From Deltaproteobacteria bacterium (GTDB lineage Bacteria > Desulfobacterota > Desulfarculia > Desulfarculales > Desulfarculaceae): a DNA stretch of 64,000 bases. The stretch spans positions 1 to 64,000 of the forward strand of contig JAJZPI010000001.1 in the NCBI GenBank assembly GCA_021811275.1, in the 5' to 3' direction. Position numbers and translations under genes: made by a program. The notes under the pieces were generated by a model. It was given only the letters and a program-made list of their open reading frames with translations, made no database searches and was not told the DNA's origin. Within the stretch, counting starts at the first letter, position 1. Each line of letters begins with the position of its first letter. Of this stretch, positions 20,061-30,124 are shown piece by piece.

Positions 20061-20511
20061 TCACTTGGCCTTGGCAGGCCGGGCAGGTCCCCAGCACCTC
20101 CAGCTTGTGGCCGTCGACCAGATAGCCCATCTCGCGCGCCAGGCGTTCTTCCACCCCGCGCAAGGTCGGCTCGGAAAACTCCACCACCTGGCCGCAGCGC
20201 AGGCAGCGCAGATGGCAGTGGTGCTCATGACCGTAGGTGTGCTCGTAGAGGGTTTGGCCGGAGTCCTGAAAAACCTGGGCCACCAGGCCGGCGTCGATCA
20301 ACAGCGGCAGAGTGCGGTAGATGCTGGCGCGGGATATCTGGCGGCGTTTCTTGCGCAGCGCCAGGTAGAGGTCCTCCACGCTGAAATGGTCGTGGCGGGC
20401 GAATATCTCGCGCACGATTGACTCGCGTTCGGGCGTGTAGCGCATGTTGCGCCGGGCGATGTACTCCCGCAGGATCTCCAGCTCCGAGCCCAAATTCGGC
20501 CTCCCAACCAA
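20032..20511 (-). CDS. Fur-family transcriptional regulator
   Basis: MRYTPERESIVREIFARHDHFSVEDLY, SRASIYRTLPLLIDAGLV, HEHHCHLRCLRCGQVVEF, C-terminal CPAC. Confidence 0.92.
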   Translation of the reverse strand: MVGRPNLGSELEILREYIARRNMRYTPERESIVREIFARHDHFSVEDLYLALRKKRRQISRASIYRTLPLLIDAGLVAQVFQDSGQTLYEHTYGHEHHCHLRCLRCGQVVEFSEPTLRGVEERLAREMGYLVDGHKLEVLGTCPACQGQVTNPAKTPKA

Positions 20512-20560
20512 CTAGTTCCGGTCCGGGGCGGGTAGTTGGGCTTGCTGCCCAGCCCTGAGG

Positions 20561-21952
20561 TTAGTTTTTGGCCGCCGCCCTGTCAAGCTCGCCGGCCGCG
20601 GGCCGCTCCATCAGTTCCGAGACCGGCACGATCTCCATTTCCCGGCGCAGGCGCTCGGCGAAGGCTTCGAGGGCATCCAGGGTGGCTCCGTGGGGATGGC
20701 CGATGGCGATGACCTGGCCCTGGTGCTGGGCCATCTTGAGCAGCCGCGCCAACTGCAAATCCACCGCCGCGCGGGCCGGCTCGTGATCCAGGAAGATATC
20801 GCGCTGGGCGTTGGCCAGGCCCATCCGGGCTGCCGTCTCCCGGGCCTGGGAGCGCGGGGAGGTCACGCTGTCCAGGAAAAACAGCTGCTGGTCGCGCAGC
20901 ACGGCCAGCACCGCCGACAGCGCCACGGGGTTTTCGCTGAACAGCGATCCCATGTGGTTGTTGACCCCCACCGCTCCGGGCACCGAGCGCAAGTCCTCCA
21001 GGGTGATCCGCTTGATTTCTACGGCGTTCATGCCCGTGAGCAGGGCCCCCTTGCCCAACTGGCTGGTGGAGTGGGCCTTGGCCTCCATGGGCAGGTGCAG
21101 GAGTACCTGCAAGCCCTTGGCCTTGGCCATCTCGGCGATCTGGCGGCCATGGGGCGACCTGGGCAGCACGGCCATGGTCAGGGGCAGACCCAGGCCCAGA
21201 AGCCGCTGGGCAGGCTCCAATTGATAGCCCAGGTCGTCGATGACGATGGCCACTCGCGGCTTTTGGCCTGGCGAGGATGGACGGGGACGCGTGAGTGGAG
21301 GCGCGCCGGGCAAAAGCAGGCGCAGGATGTGGGTGGGCGAGCCCTGCAAGGAGACGTTGAGCAACGCCTGCTCGTGGTTGATCTGCCAGGAACCCTGGGC
21401 CTTGGTTGCGGCCAGTTGGGCGGAGACGCTGCGCTCCACGGCTCGGAGGTTTTGTTCTGGGGTGAGCTTGGCCGCCAGTACCGCCACCTCGCCTTGGGGC
21501 GTTGTCCGGACCTTCAGGTGTACCGAGGCCGGTTCCACCCCGGCTATGCGCAGCCCCGCGAAAAGCGCCTCGTCCACGGCCTGCAACTCGCGGGCGCTGA
21601 TCTGGGCCGGCGGAGCCTCTTCATAGGGGAGCGGCATGGGCAGGGTGGTGGCCGGCGCGGTCCGGGGGGCAGACACATCCTGCGAGGCCCGCGGCCCTGC
21701 TTGCGCGGCGGTACGGGTCTGGGATGCCGGCTCCTTGAGGGCCTCCCACCACCAGGCCAGGATCAGGCCGGAAACCACCAGGGCCAGCCCCAGGCTCCAC
21801 AGCAGCCAGGAGCGCAGGCCTGAAAAACGGCCCCGGCCCGGTCGAGACCGGGGCCGGGGTTTGCGGCGGGGTTTGCCCTTGTCTGCGGCGCGGGGCCGGC
21901 TGGCGCGGGTCTTGCTGCCGCGGGGCTGCCGGGGGCGGCTGCCGGGAGCCAC
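20561..21952 (-). CDS. Divergent polysaccharide deacetylase family protein (DUF610/YibQ-like)
   Basis: VAIVIDDLGYQ, LPLTMAVLPRSPHG, VLLHLPMEAK, GVNNHMGS. Confidence 0.88.
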   Translation of the reverse strand: MAPGSRPRQPRGSKTRASRPRAADKGKPRRKPRPRSRPGRGRFSGLRSWLLWSLGLALVVSGLILAWWWEALKEPASQTRTAAQAGPRASQDVSAPRTAPATTLPMPLPYEEAPPAQISARELQAVDEALFAGLRIAGVEPASVHLKVRTTPQGEVAVLAAKLTPEQNLRAVERSVSAQLAATKAQGSWQINHEQALLNVSLQGSPTHILRLLLPGAPPLTRPRPSSPGQKPRVAIVIDDLGYQLEPAQRLLGLGLPLTMAVLPRSPHGRQIAEMAKAKGLQVLLHLPMEAKAHSTSQLGKGALLTGMNAVEIKRITLEDLRSVPGAVGVNNHMGSLFSENPVALSAVLAVLRDQQLFFLDSVTSPRSQARETAARMGLANAQRDIFLDHEPARAAVDLQLARLLKMAQHQGQVIAIGHPHGATLDALEAFAERLRREMEIVPVSELMERPAAGELDRAAAKN

Positions 21953-23319
21953 TAGTTGGCGGGAGCCAGAGCCGCCTGGGATGGCTGTTTGGCGCCCGAG
22001 CTATTGAAGACCTGCCAGGCCTTGAGCAGGTCCAACGCCCTCCGCAGCTGGTTGTCCTGGGCCAGCTTGTCGCTTTGCATGTAGAGCTTGTTTTCGCCGG
22101 CGGCTCCCCCTTCGGCCTTCTTGCTCTGAGGCTTTTCCTCGGCGGGCATGGCCCCGGAGAGGTCCTTCTCCCGGATGGAGGCCCCGGCATCGGCGGCGTT
22201 CTTCTTGGCTTCGGGGGGCTCAAAGGCCACCACCAGGTCGGGCTCGATCCCCTTGGCCTGGATGGCCCGGCCGTTGGGGGTGTAGTAGCGGGCGGTGGTG
22301 AGCCTGAGCGCGCCCTTGTCCTCCAAGGGGATGATGGTCTGCACCGAGCCCTTGCCGAAGGTGGTGGTGCCCAGAATCATGGCCCGCTTGTGGTCCTGCA
22401 AGGCCCCGGCCACGATCTCGCTGGCGCTGGCCGAACCGTTGTTGACCAGACATATCACTGGGTAGTCCCCGGCCTTGCCTTGGCCGCTGGCCTTGAAGAC
22501 CATCTGCTGGCTGGCCTGACGCCCCTTGGTGGAAACTATGACGCCTTCCTTGACGAACTGGTCGGTGACGCTGACCGCCTCCTGCAACAGGCCGCCGGGG
22601 TCGTTGCGCAGGTCGAGCACCATACCGCGCAGGGGGATCTTCTGGGATTGCAGAACCGCCAAGGCCTTGATCAGGTCCTGGGTGGTGTCCTCCTGGAAGC
22701 TGGCGATGCGCACGTAGCCGAAGCCGTCCTCAAGCAGGTTGTAGCGCACGCTGTGCATGGGGATTACGTCGCGGGTGATGGAAATGTCGGAGAGCTTCTG
22801 AATGCCCTCGCGCAGGATGGTCAGCACAACCTTGGTGCCCTTGACCCCGCGGATGGATTTGACCGCGTCGTGGAGGCTCATGCCCTTGGTCAACTTGCCG
22901 TCGATCTTGATGATGCGGTCGCCGGCCTGGACTCCGGCCAAAAAGGCGGGGGTGCCCTCGATGGGCGAAACCACCGTGAGCACGCCGTCCTTCTGGGTTA
23001 TCTCTATGCCTATGCCGTGGAAGCTGCCCCTGGTTTCGATCTGCAGGTCCTTGAACTCGTCGGGCGTGAGATAGGCCGAGTGGGGGTCCAGGCTGCTCAC
23101 CATGCCCTTGAGGGCCTCGGTGATCAGTTCCTCGGAGGTTTTTTTCTCCACGTACTTGCTCTCGATTTCCGAGAGCACCTCGGTAAAGACCCTCATGCGC
23201 TGGTATTCGGCGTCGCCGGCGGCCTTGGCCGTTTCCGGGGAAAGTTTGGGCAAGGCGACGGCCGTCGCCAGAGCCAGGCCGAGGGCCACGATGATGGTTT
23301 TGAGAATGCCGGAGCGCAT
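21952..23319 (-). CDS. S41 carboxyl-terminal processing protease (CtpA-like)
   Basis: Signal peptide, PDZ (IGIEITQKDGVLTVVSPIEGTPAFLAGVQAGD), DLRNDPGGLL, NNGSASASEIVAGALQD, GKGSVQT. Confidence 0.93.
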   Translation of the reverse strand: MRSGILKTIIVALGLALATAVALPKLSPETAKAAGDAEYQRMRVFTEVLSEIESKYVEKKTSEELITEALKGMVSSLDPHSAYLTPDEFKDLQIETRGSFHGIGIEITQKDGVLTVVSPIEGTPAFLAGVQAGDRIIKIDGKLTKGMSLHDAVKSIRGVKGTKVVLTILREGIQKLSDISITRDVIPMHSVRYNLLEDGFGYVRIASFQEDTTQDLIKALAVLQSQKIPLRGMVLDLRNDPGGLLQEAVSVTDQFVKEGVIVSTKGRQASQQMVFKASGQGKAGDYPVICLVNNGSASASEIVAGALQDHKRAMILGTTTFGKGSVQTIIPLEDKGALRLTTARYYTPNGRAIQAKGIEPDLVVAFEPPEAKKNAADAGASIREKDLSGAMPAEEKPQSKKAEGGAAGENKLYMQSDKLAQDNQLRRALDLLKAWQVFNSSGAKQPSQAALAPAN

Positions 23320-23380
23320 GCAAGCCTCCCACAAGGGATAAAAAACAGCTAACTAGATTATCCGCATGATCGCTTGCTAG

Positions 23381-24508
23381 TCAAGGGGAGATGCTCAGCC
23401 AATCCAGGGGGTTTTCGGGCTGGGTGCCCTTACGCAACTCCAGGTAGAGCAGCCCCGAGCCGTCCAGGGTCCCCACGGGCTCGCCGGCCTTGACATCCTG
23501 GCCCGCGACCACCGAGAGGGTGCCCAGGTTGGCCAGGACGGTATGCACCCTCTGGCCATGGTCCAGGACCACCACCCGGTCGTAGCCGGTCAGGCTGGCG
23601 GCATGGACCACGGTGCCGGCCCAGGGCGCGCGCACCGGCGCTCCTGGCCGCGCCTCGATGAGCACCCCACGCTGGCCGTGCCCCCAGCGGCCCTTGATCC
23701 GGCCCTCCACCGGCGGGGAGAGCCGTCCCCGGGCCCGGGCCACGCTCCCGTCGCCGGCATCCTGCCCCTCGCCCAGGGCGAAAGTGCGGGCCAGGCGGGC
23801 CTCGGCCTCGCTCAAGAGCGCTACGTTCTCGTCCAGGGCCTTCCGCCGCGCCGCCAGTTCGGCCATGGCCTGCTGGCGGGCCTGCTTTAGGGTCAGTAGC
23901 CGGTTCCGGTTCTCTCCCAACTGCCGTCGCAGTTCCTGAATCTCGTTCTGGCGATAGGCCAGGATGGCCCGCAAATCCGCCAGGGCGGCGCTTTGGGCCA
24001 TAAGCTCCTTGCGCGCCTTCTGCTCGTGATCCAGAAGCCGGGTCAGGGCCGCGGTGCGGGTGAGCACATCGTGGAAATCTGTGGCCGAGGCCCAGAGCGA
24101 AAGGCTCAAGTCGGGGCCGAAAAGGTAGAGGGCGCGCAGGTGGCGGTGGTAGCGGCGGCGCAGGGCTTCCACCCGAGGAGCCATTTCCTCCTGCTGTTGG
24201 CGCACCTCGGGCAGCCGATCCGAAACTTCCGCCTCCTGGCGCGTCATCTCCAGGGCGTCGCTTTCGCCGGCGGCGATTTCCCCTTCAAGGCGCTTGATCT
24301 CCTTCCTGGCCCGTTCCAACGACTCGGCTATCTGCTCGCGCTGCTCCAGGGCAGAGGTTAGGCGCTCCTTGAGCTCCTCGCCGGCCTCCTGGGGGGTCTG
24401 AGCCGCGGCCGGCGGGGCGCAAAGGCACAGGGCCAGCGAAAGGGAAACGACGCACAGGAGAGCAGGGAGGAACAAAGCCAGGCCGCGCGGCCGCACCGGT
24501 CGCCTCAC
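23381..24508 (-). CDS. EnvC-like murein hydrolase activator (coiled coil plus M23-type domain)
   Basis: Coiled coil N-terminus; VEGRIKGRWGHGQRGVLIEARPGAPVRAPWAGTVVHA… directly downstream of ftsEX. Confidence 0.85.
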   Translation of the reverse strand: MRRPVRPRGLALFLPALLCVVSLSLALCLCAPPAAAQTPQEAGEELKERLTSALEQREQIAESLERARKEIKRLEGEIAAGESDALEMTRQEAEVSDRLPEVRQQQEEMAPRVEALRRRYHRHLRALYLFGPDLSLSLWASATDFHDVLTRTAALTRLLDHEQKARKELMAQSAALADLRAILAYRQNEIQELRRQLGENRNRLLTLKQARQQAMAELAARRKALDENVALLSEAEARLARTFALGEGQDAGDGSVARARGRLSPPVEGRIKGRWGHGQRGVLIEARPGAPVRAPWAGTVVHAASLTGYDRVVVLDHGQRVHTVLANLGTLSVVAGQDVKAGEPVGTLDGSGLLYLELRKGTQPENPLDWLSISP

Positions 24509-25431
24509 GACACGCCCTTGGGGCGCAGCGCGCGACCCACGCCCAAGAGGCCGCCCAGCACCCCGGCCGTGACGGCCAGGCCCAGGAGCGCGGCCGGGAC
24601 CGTCCAGGGGAAATCCAGCAATACTCCCAGGTCCAGGCCCAGGGGCAGTTGGCCCGGGGTTTTCAAAATTTGCATGAGTCCCCAGACCAAGGCCGAGGCC
24701 AGGGCCGAGGCCAGGCAGGCCTGGATCACCGCCTCCAGCACGAAAGGCCAGCGCACGTAGGAGGGCTTGGCCCCCACCAGGTCCAGGATTTCCAGCTGGT
24801 CGCGGCGCACGTAGATGGCCAGACGCACGGTGTTGCTGACCAGGAGCACCACCCCCAGGAACAGGAGGGTGCCCAGAGCCCAGGCAGCCTCGCCCAGGGA
24901 ACGGGAGGCATCCTCCAGCCCCGAAAGCCAGGGCCGGCTGGTGACCACCTCGGCCACCTCGGGCAGCGCTTTGAGTCTGGCGATCATCTCGGGTCCGGGT
25001 GATTTGCCCGGGGCCATGAATATCTCCACGGCGTTGGGCAGAGGGTTGTCCTCAAGGCCTTCCAGTAGGCCGGCGTGGGGCCCCAACTGCTTGCGGAAGC
25101 GGTCTAGGGCCTCCTGACGGTCGACGAAACGCACCTCGGCCGCCTCGGCCGGCCCGTGCGGGCCGGGGTTGGTCAGGCTGGCCGTCAGCTCCGCTGCCAA
25201 TTGGCGGCCCTCGTCTATGCCGGCCCCGTCGGCCATGACCACCATCAGGGCGCCCCCCGTGCGCAGCTCGCTTCCCGCCTGGCGCAGGTTCAGGCAGAGG
25301 GTGAAGTAGGCCCCCACGATGGCCAGGGCCACGGTCAGGGTGGTGATGGCCACGCCTTGCAGCCAGGGGTCCTCGCGCATCTGGACCAGGGCTCGGCTCA
25401 AGGGGCCGTGGCGGCGGGCGGGTCGGCTCAT
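24505..25431 (-). CDS. ftsX: Cell division protein FtsX
   Basis: Four-TM permease; [30 protein letters not shown]; overlaps ftsE by 4 nt. Confidence 0.92.
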   Translation of the reverse strand: MSRPARRHGPLSRALVQMREDPWLQGVAITTLTVALAIVGAYFTLCLNLRQAGSELRTGGALMVVMADGAGIDEGRQLAAELTASLTNPGPHGPAEAAEVRFVDRQEALDRFRKQLGPHAGLLEGLEDNPLPNAVEIFMAPGKSPGPEMIARLKALPEVAEVVTSRPWLSGLEDASRSLGEAAWALGTLLFLGVVLLVSNTVRLAIYVRRDQLEILDLVGAKPSYVRWPFVLEAVIQACLASALASALVWGLMQILKTPGQLPLGLDLGVLLDFPWTVPAALLGLAVTAGVLGGLLGVGRALRPKGVS

Positions 25432-26096
25432 GGGCGCTCCTCGTGCAGATGGCCCTCGGCCAGGCGCACCACCCGCGCACCGCGCACCAGGCCCAGCAGC
25501 TTGGGGTCGTGGGTGGCCACCAGTACCGTGGCCCCCTGGGCGTGGGCCTGCACCAGAAGCCGCATGACCTCAAGGGCGGTGCCGGGGTCAAGGTTGCCGG
25601 TGGGCTCGTCGGCCAGGAGCAGGGGAGGGCGGCCCACCAGGGCGCGGGCGATGGCCACCCGCTGCTGCTCGCCGCCGCTCAAGGTGTCGGCCCTGGCTTG
25701 GGCCGCGCCGTTCAAGCCGACCTGGGCGACGACCTCTTCCACCCGGCTTACCAGATCGGGACCCCGCCCGCCGGCCACTCGCAGGGCGAGCGCCACGTTT
25801 TCGAAAACGCTCTTTGCCCCGACCAGCTTGAAGTCCTGGAAGATTACCCCCACCTTGCGCCGCAGCAGGGGAAGTTGGCTGGGTTTCAGGCGGCCCAGAT
25901 CCGCCCCGCCCACGCGCACGCTGCCGTTGGTGGGGGATTCGGCGGCGAAAAGCATTCTGAGCAGGGTAGTCTTGCCGGCGCCCGAGGGTCCGGTGAGGAA
26001 AAGGAACTGGCCCGCGGGCACCCGCAGGTCCACCTCGGAAAGGGTGGGCTGGGGACGGTCGTGATAGCGTTTGCCGACCTTGGTCAGGAGGATCAT
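25428..26096 (-). CDS. ftsE: Cell division ATP-binding protein FtsE
   Basis: [41 protein letters not shown]. Confidence 0.94.
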   Translation of the reverse strand: MILLTKVGKRYHDRPQPTLSEVDLRVPAGQFLFLTGPSGAGKTTLLRMLFAAESPTNGSVRVGGADLGRLKPSQLPLLRRKVGVIFQDFKLVGAKSVFENVALALRVAGGRGPDLVSRVEEVVAQVGLNGAAQARADTLSGGEQQRVAIARALVGRPPLLLADEPTGNLDPGTALEVMRLLVQAHAQGATVLVATHDPKLLGLVRGARVVRLAEGHLHEERP

Positions 26097-26159
26097 CTGC
26101 GTCCGCTTAGCCTCGGTCCGTCCCGTTTCACCAGCCGTCCCCCGGCCCCATGGCGGCTT

Positions 26160-27578
26160 CTATTTGTCCGAAGCGGCCCCGGCAGGCGGAGCTGGCTTGA
26201 GCATCTCCTCGGGGGTCGGCTTGGCGTCCAGCCCGGGGGGCAGCCCGCGGCCCATGGAGCGCAGCAGCGCGGCCTCGGCCAGGTTGTATTGGGTCAGGGC
26301 CGTATAGTAATTGTTGCGGGCCTTGGTCAAGAGGGTCTGGGCGTCGAGCACCTCGGTATTGGTGGTCAGCTGCTCCTTGAAGCGCTCCTGGGTGATGCGG
26401 AAGTTCTCCTCGGCCGAGACGATGGAGGTCCGGGCGGTGCTGATGTTCTTCTCCGAGTCCTTGAGCGAAAGCCAGGACTGCTTGATCTGCAACTCGACTT
26501 GGTCCTGGAGGTCGCGGCGGGTGGACTCGAGCTTGCGCAGGTTGGCCCGCTTCTGATTCACCTGGTGCAGGGTGCGGCCCCATTCCCAGAAGGGCCAGTT
26601 GACTGCGGTCACCACCTGCCAGTTGGTGGGGTCGTAGACGCTGGAATCGCCGAAATCCCAGTTCTCGCCGGTGAATATGTAGCTGGCTTGCAGGTTTACC
26701 TGGGGGTAATAACCGGCCTCGGCCTGACGCACGTTCTCCTGGCCCTGCTGGAGCTGAACCTCGATGGCCTTGAGTTCGGGCCGCTCCACCCGGCCGGTCT
26801 GGCGGGCCTGCTCGTAGCCGATCTTGACCTCGTGATAGTTCAGCTCGTCCTGAGTTTTCAGGTCGGCCCCCACCGGCCGGCCCAGCAGGGTGTTCAAGGT
26901 GGCGCGGGTCACGGAGACGGAGTTGTCCGCCTGGACCAGCTGCTGCTGGGCCTCGGCCAGTTCCACCTCGACCTTGAGCACGTCGTTGGTGGGCAGGATG
27001 CCCACGTCGAAGAAGTCGCGGGCGGTCTGCAGGTGGCTGGTGAGCTGCACCACCTGTTGGTTGGCCACATCCAAGGACTTTTGAGCCTTGAGGTATTCGA
27101 AGAAGGCTTTCTTGGCCGAGTAGGCCACGTCCAGGCGGGTGAGGAAGACTTGCAGTTCGCTGAAGTCCACGCCCAGGTCTGCCAGCTTGTAGGTGCTGGA
27201 AAGCTTGAAGCCGGTGAAGATGGGCTGGCTGACGGAGGTGGACCATTGGTAGGTGTTCAGGCTACCGGTGTAAAGGTCGCCGTAGCGGGTTCTGATGCGG
27301 GTTAGGTCCTGGGTTCTGTAGTAGTTGTAGTCGGTGCTCAGGGTGGGCAGAAAGCCGGTGATGGTCTCCTTGCGCCGGGAGGTCGCCGCCTCCAGGTCCT
27401 CGCGCGCGCCGGCCAGGTTGGGCGAGTAGCTCAGGGCCTGCTCAATGGCCTGGTTAAGGGTCAAGGCTGGCTGATCCTCGGCCTGGGAGGACGATGCGGC
27501 CAGGGTCAAGGCCAGGGCCAGGGCGCTGATGAGCCTAAATCTGGTCGCAAGCCGGTGTTCTGCGTGGAGCCTAGGCAT
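26160..27578 (-). CDS. TolC-family outer membrane efflux protein
   Basis: Signal peptide; LTLNQAIEQALSYSPNLAGAREDLEAA; repeated TolC-type coiled-coil sequence. Confidence 0.9.
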   Translation of the reverse strand: MPRLHAEHRLATRFRLISALALALTLAASSSQAEDQPALTLNQAIEQALSYSPNLAGAREDLEAATSRRKETITGFLPTLSTDYNYYRTQDLTRIRTRYGDLYTGSLNTYQWSTSVSQPIFTGFKLSSTYKLADLGVDFSELQVFLTRLDVAYSAKKAFFEYLKAQKSLDVANQQVVQLTSHLQTARDFFDVGILPTNDVLKVEVELAEAQQQLVQADNSVSVTRATLNTLLGRPVGADLKTQDELNYHEVKIGYEQARQTGRVERPELKAIEVQLQQGQENVRQAEAGYYPQVNLQASYIFTGENWDFGDSSVYDPTNWQVVTAVNWPFWEWGRTLHQVNQKRANLRKLESTRRDLQDQVELQIKQSWLSLKDSEKNISTARTSIVSAEENFRITQERFKEQLTTNTEVLDAQTLLTKARNNYYTALTQYNLAEAALLRSMGRGLPPGLDAKPTPEEMLKPAPPAGAASDK

Positions 27579-27659
27579 GTTCAACCCCTTTGAGCCCGTC
27601 CGGGGCTTGAGGAATAACGCTCTACCAGACAACGAAATATGGCACCCCGGTCATCGGTG

Positions 27660-28682
27660 TCAACCCATATTTGGTCGAGAGCCCGCGCGGCTGGGGCCGC
27701 CGCCGGCGCCCAGGCGGTCGCCCGCCGCCGCCAGCATGCCCCCCAGCCAGGCGAAGGGCCGCAGCAGGCAATAGAGCAAGGCCCTGTTCACGAGGTCCGG
27801 GTCCGATTCGCCCACCCCGCGCAGGAAGGGCCGGTTCAGGGGATAGAGCAGAAGCAGGCAGAGCAGGGTCAGGGTGAGCGCGCGATCCGGGGCCAGGGGC
27901 CAGAGGCCGGCCAGCAGGGCCGGGCTCAGCAGGGCCAGCAGGGTCTGGAGGCGCTCCCTGCCCTGGCCGGGAAGCAGGCCGGGGCCCAAGGACCGGGCCA
28001 GGCGCAAGCGCTGGAAACTCTCGCGGCCCTCGGACCAGGCCTGGCCCAGAAGCCCCCGCCAGGAACCGGGCAGGGCCGCGCGCACGAAAAGATCCTGATC
28101 CCAGTAGAGCTCCCGCCCCTCGGCCTTCAAGCGCAGCCATAGGGCCAGCAGGTCACCCTGGGGTTCGGGCAGGTTCGGGTCCAGCCCGCCGGCCCCCATC
28201 GCCGCCGCCCGGCGGAAGGCCGCGCATCCCATCTGGGGCAATCCCAGCTCTTTGGCCTGCCAGGCCAGTTCCAGGGCGGCCAGCCTTTTCAGGGGTTCGC
28301 CCTGGCCGTCGGGTTTGAGCAGCAGGCTCAAGCCAACGGCCTCGGTCTCGTCCATGATGCGCCGGATCACCCCGGGCAGGTGGGGCGGAACCTGGCAGCC
28401 TGGGCCAAGAAAGAGCGCCACCGCTCCCCGGGCCTGGGCCAGTGCGCAAGCCCGGGCCGCGGCTGGGCCCTGGGGGGGCTGGGAGACCAGCCGCCAGCCC
28501 GCCGGGCCGGCGGGAGCGGCCTGGTCCAGGGCGCGCAGCGCCGTATCTCCCTGGGCCACCACCAGGGCCTCGCACTCAGGGCCGGCCAGCGCCGCCAGGG
28601 AGGTCAGGCAGGAAGCCAGGCCGGGTTCGCCCCCCCGCACGGGCACGATCAGGCTGAGCCAGGGCTGGGAGAAATCCTTCAT
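27660..28682 (-). CDS. Family-2-like glycosyltransferase
   Basis: LSLIVPVRGGEPGLASCLTSLAAL…, C-terminal hydrophobic segments. Confidence 0.7.
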   Translation of the reverse strand: MKDFSQPWLSLIVPVRGGEPGLASCLTSLAALAGPECEALVVAQGDTALRALDQAAPAGPAGWRLVSQPPQGPAAARACALAQARGAVALFLGPGCQVPPHLPGVIRRIMDETEAVGLSLLLKPDGQGEPLKRLAALELAWQAKELGLPQMGCAAFRRAAAMGAGGLDPNLPEPQGDLLALWLRLKAEGRELYWDQDLFVRAALPGSWRGLLGQAWSEGRESFQRLRLARSLGPGLLPGQGRERLQTLLALLSPALLAGLWPLAPDRALTLTLLCLLLLYPLNRPFLRGVGESDPDLVNRALLYCLLRPFAWLGGMLAAAGDRLGAGGGPSRAGSRPNMG

Positions 28683-28696
28683 GGAGAGGCTTTCAT

Positions 28697-29533
28697 CTAA
28701 AAAGAATCGAGAATCCCTGCGGGGATTGTACCATGGAGCGCGTCGGCCTGTTCCAGGCCCAAGATGAGCGGTATCAAGGCTGGAAGCATTTCGGGCTCGG
28801 CCTCGCCGCTGGCGCCAGGCCGGATCAGGCCCGGAGACCAGAGCAGGGCGCCTTTCACGCCGGCCAGGCAGATCACGGCCTCCGCCCCGGCGGCGCGGGC
28901 CAGTCCCTCGGCGTAGCCGTCCAGCTGGCTCAGCAGCATCAACTCACGTCCGCTCTCCGGCTTATTCAAGGCGCGCACCTGCGTCAACCCGCCCAGACCA
29001 GGGCAGGCCAGGCCCACGGCGACCAGCTCCGGACGGTGGACGCGAGTCAGGCGATCGGCGTGCTCGAAGGCCAGACGGGCGAAGGCGGCCTGCTGGGCCA
29101 GGGCCAGGTCGCGCTCGTGGGGCCTTGGCCGGGGCCGTCCCACGGTCCAGACCGCGCCGGCCAGGTAGTCGCCCAGGTCCAGGGCCAGTTCCCTAGGACG
29201 CAGGCGGCCGGCCAGGCCCGGGCCTGGCTCAGGCACGGCGAAGAGAGCGCCCGCTGGGAGAGGGCGGGGCAGGGGCAGGTTGAAGAGGCCCGCGCGCAAC
29301 TCCGGACGGCTTAGGGCCTTTCCCAAGCGGGCGGGGTTCCAGGGGTCAGGGCCGTTCGGGCCTTCCCCGACCCAGGCCAGCCAGGCCCCCTCCCGGCATA
29401 GCCGGCTCAGGAAGGGGAGGGCGGTCAGCCCGGACCAGGGCGCGGGGCTGAGCGGGTCCGCGCCGGGCAAGCGCAGGATCAGGGCTTGGCGCCGGGATTG
29501 TGCCTTTGGCAGGGGGGTGAAGATTTGGGCCAA
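28697..29533 (-). CDS. Hypothetical protein (278 aa)
   Basis: Long ORF collinear with neighbouring genes; no family recognised. Confidence 0.6.
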   Translation of the reverse strand: MAQIFTPLPKAQSRRQALILRLPGADPLSPAPWSGLTALPFLSRLCREGAWLAWVGEGPNGPDPWNPARLGKALSRPELRAGLFNLPLPRPLPAGALFAVPEPGPGLAGRLRPRELALDLGDYLAGAVWTVGRPRPRPHERDLALAQQAAFARLAFEHADRLTRVHRPELVAVGLACPGLGGLTQVRALNKPESGRELMLLSQLDGYAEGLARAAGAEAVICLAGVKGALLWSPGLIRPGASGEAEPEMLPALIPLILGLEQADALHGTIPAGILDSF

Positions 29534-29547
29534 GGTGGCGGCGTGGC

Positions 29548-29928
29548 TCAGGCTTCGGAGGACCGGCCGGCCACCCCGGCCTGGAAGGCGCGGTAATGGG
29601 CTTGAGCCCGGTCCAGATCGCCCTGGGCCTCGTATGCCTCGGAAAGGGCGCGGTGAATTCCGCGGGCCTCCAGCATATCGGGAGTCAGGGCCAGGGCGGT
29701 CTTCAAGTGGCTGGCCGCTTGCTCGGGCTGGCCCAGGGCCAGATAGACCTGGGCCAGGTCGCGGTGCACCGGGGCTTGGTCCTTACCTTTGGCTATGGCC
29801 TGGCTGAACAGCTCCGCCGCCAAATGCAGGTTGCCGGAAAGGTTGGCCCGGTGAGCTTGGGACACCAGGCGATCGGGTTCGGGCAGGCCTTTCTCGCTTT
29901 CGGCGAACAGGGCCTCGAGATCGTCCAT
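29548..29928 (-). CDS. TPR-repeat protein
   Basis: GNLHLAAELFSQAIAKGKDQAPVHRDLAQVYLALGQPEQAASHLKTALALTPD. Confidence 0.8.
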   Translation of the reverse strand: MDDLEALFAESEKGLPEPDRLVSQAHRANLSGNLHLAAELFSQAIAKGKDQAPVHRDLAQVYLALGQPEQAASHLKTALALTPDMLEARGIHRALSEAYEAQGDLDRAQAHYRAFQAGVAGRSSEA

Positions 29929-30124
29929 GTTGGCGGCTCCTGATGGGGTGAGGATTAATCTCGAATATTAACAGCTGAGCTGGATGGTATACAAATAAAT
30001 TCCTACCAATTCACAATTACACACCAAGCGCGGCCCCCCAGCCGCAGCCGAAATGTCCTGAAATGGGGATGGATTGACACCTTGGGACTGCCGTGTAATC
30101 CTTAGCAACCCTTTCCGGGAGAGC

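Noticed and set aside
25443-27305. 620-aa plus-strand ORF across ftsE and the TolC-like gene
   Set aside because: Antisense artefact of high GC; the opposite strand encodes ftsE and a TolC-family protein with clear motifs.
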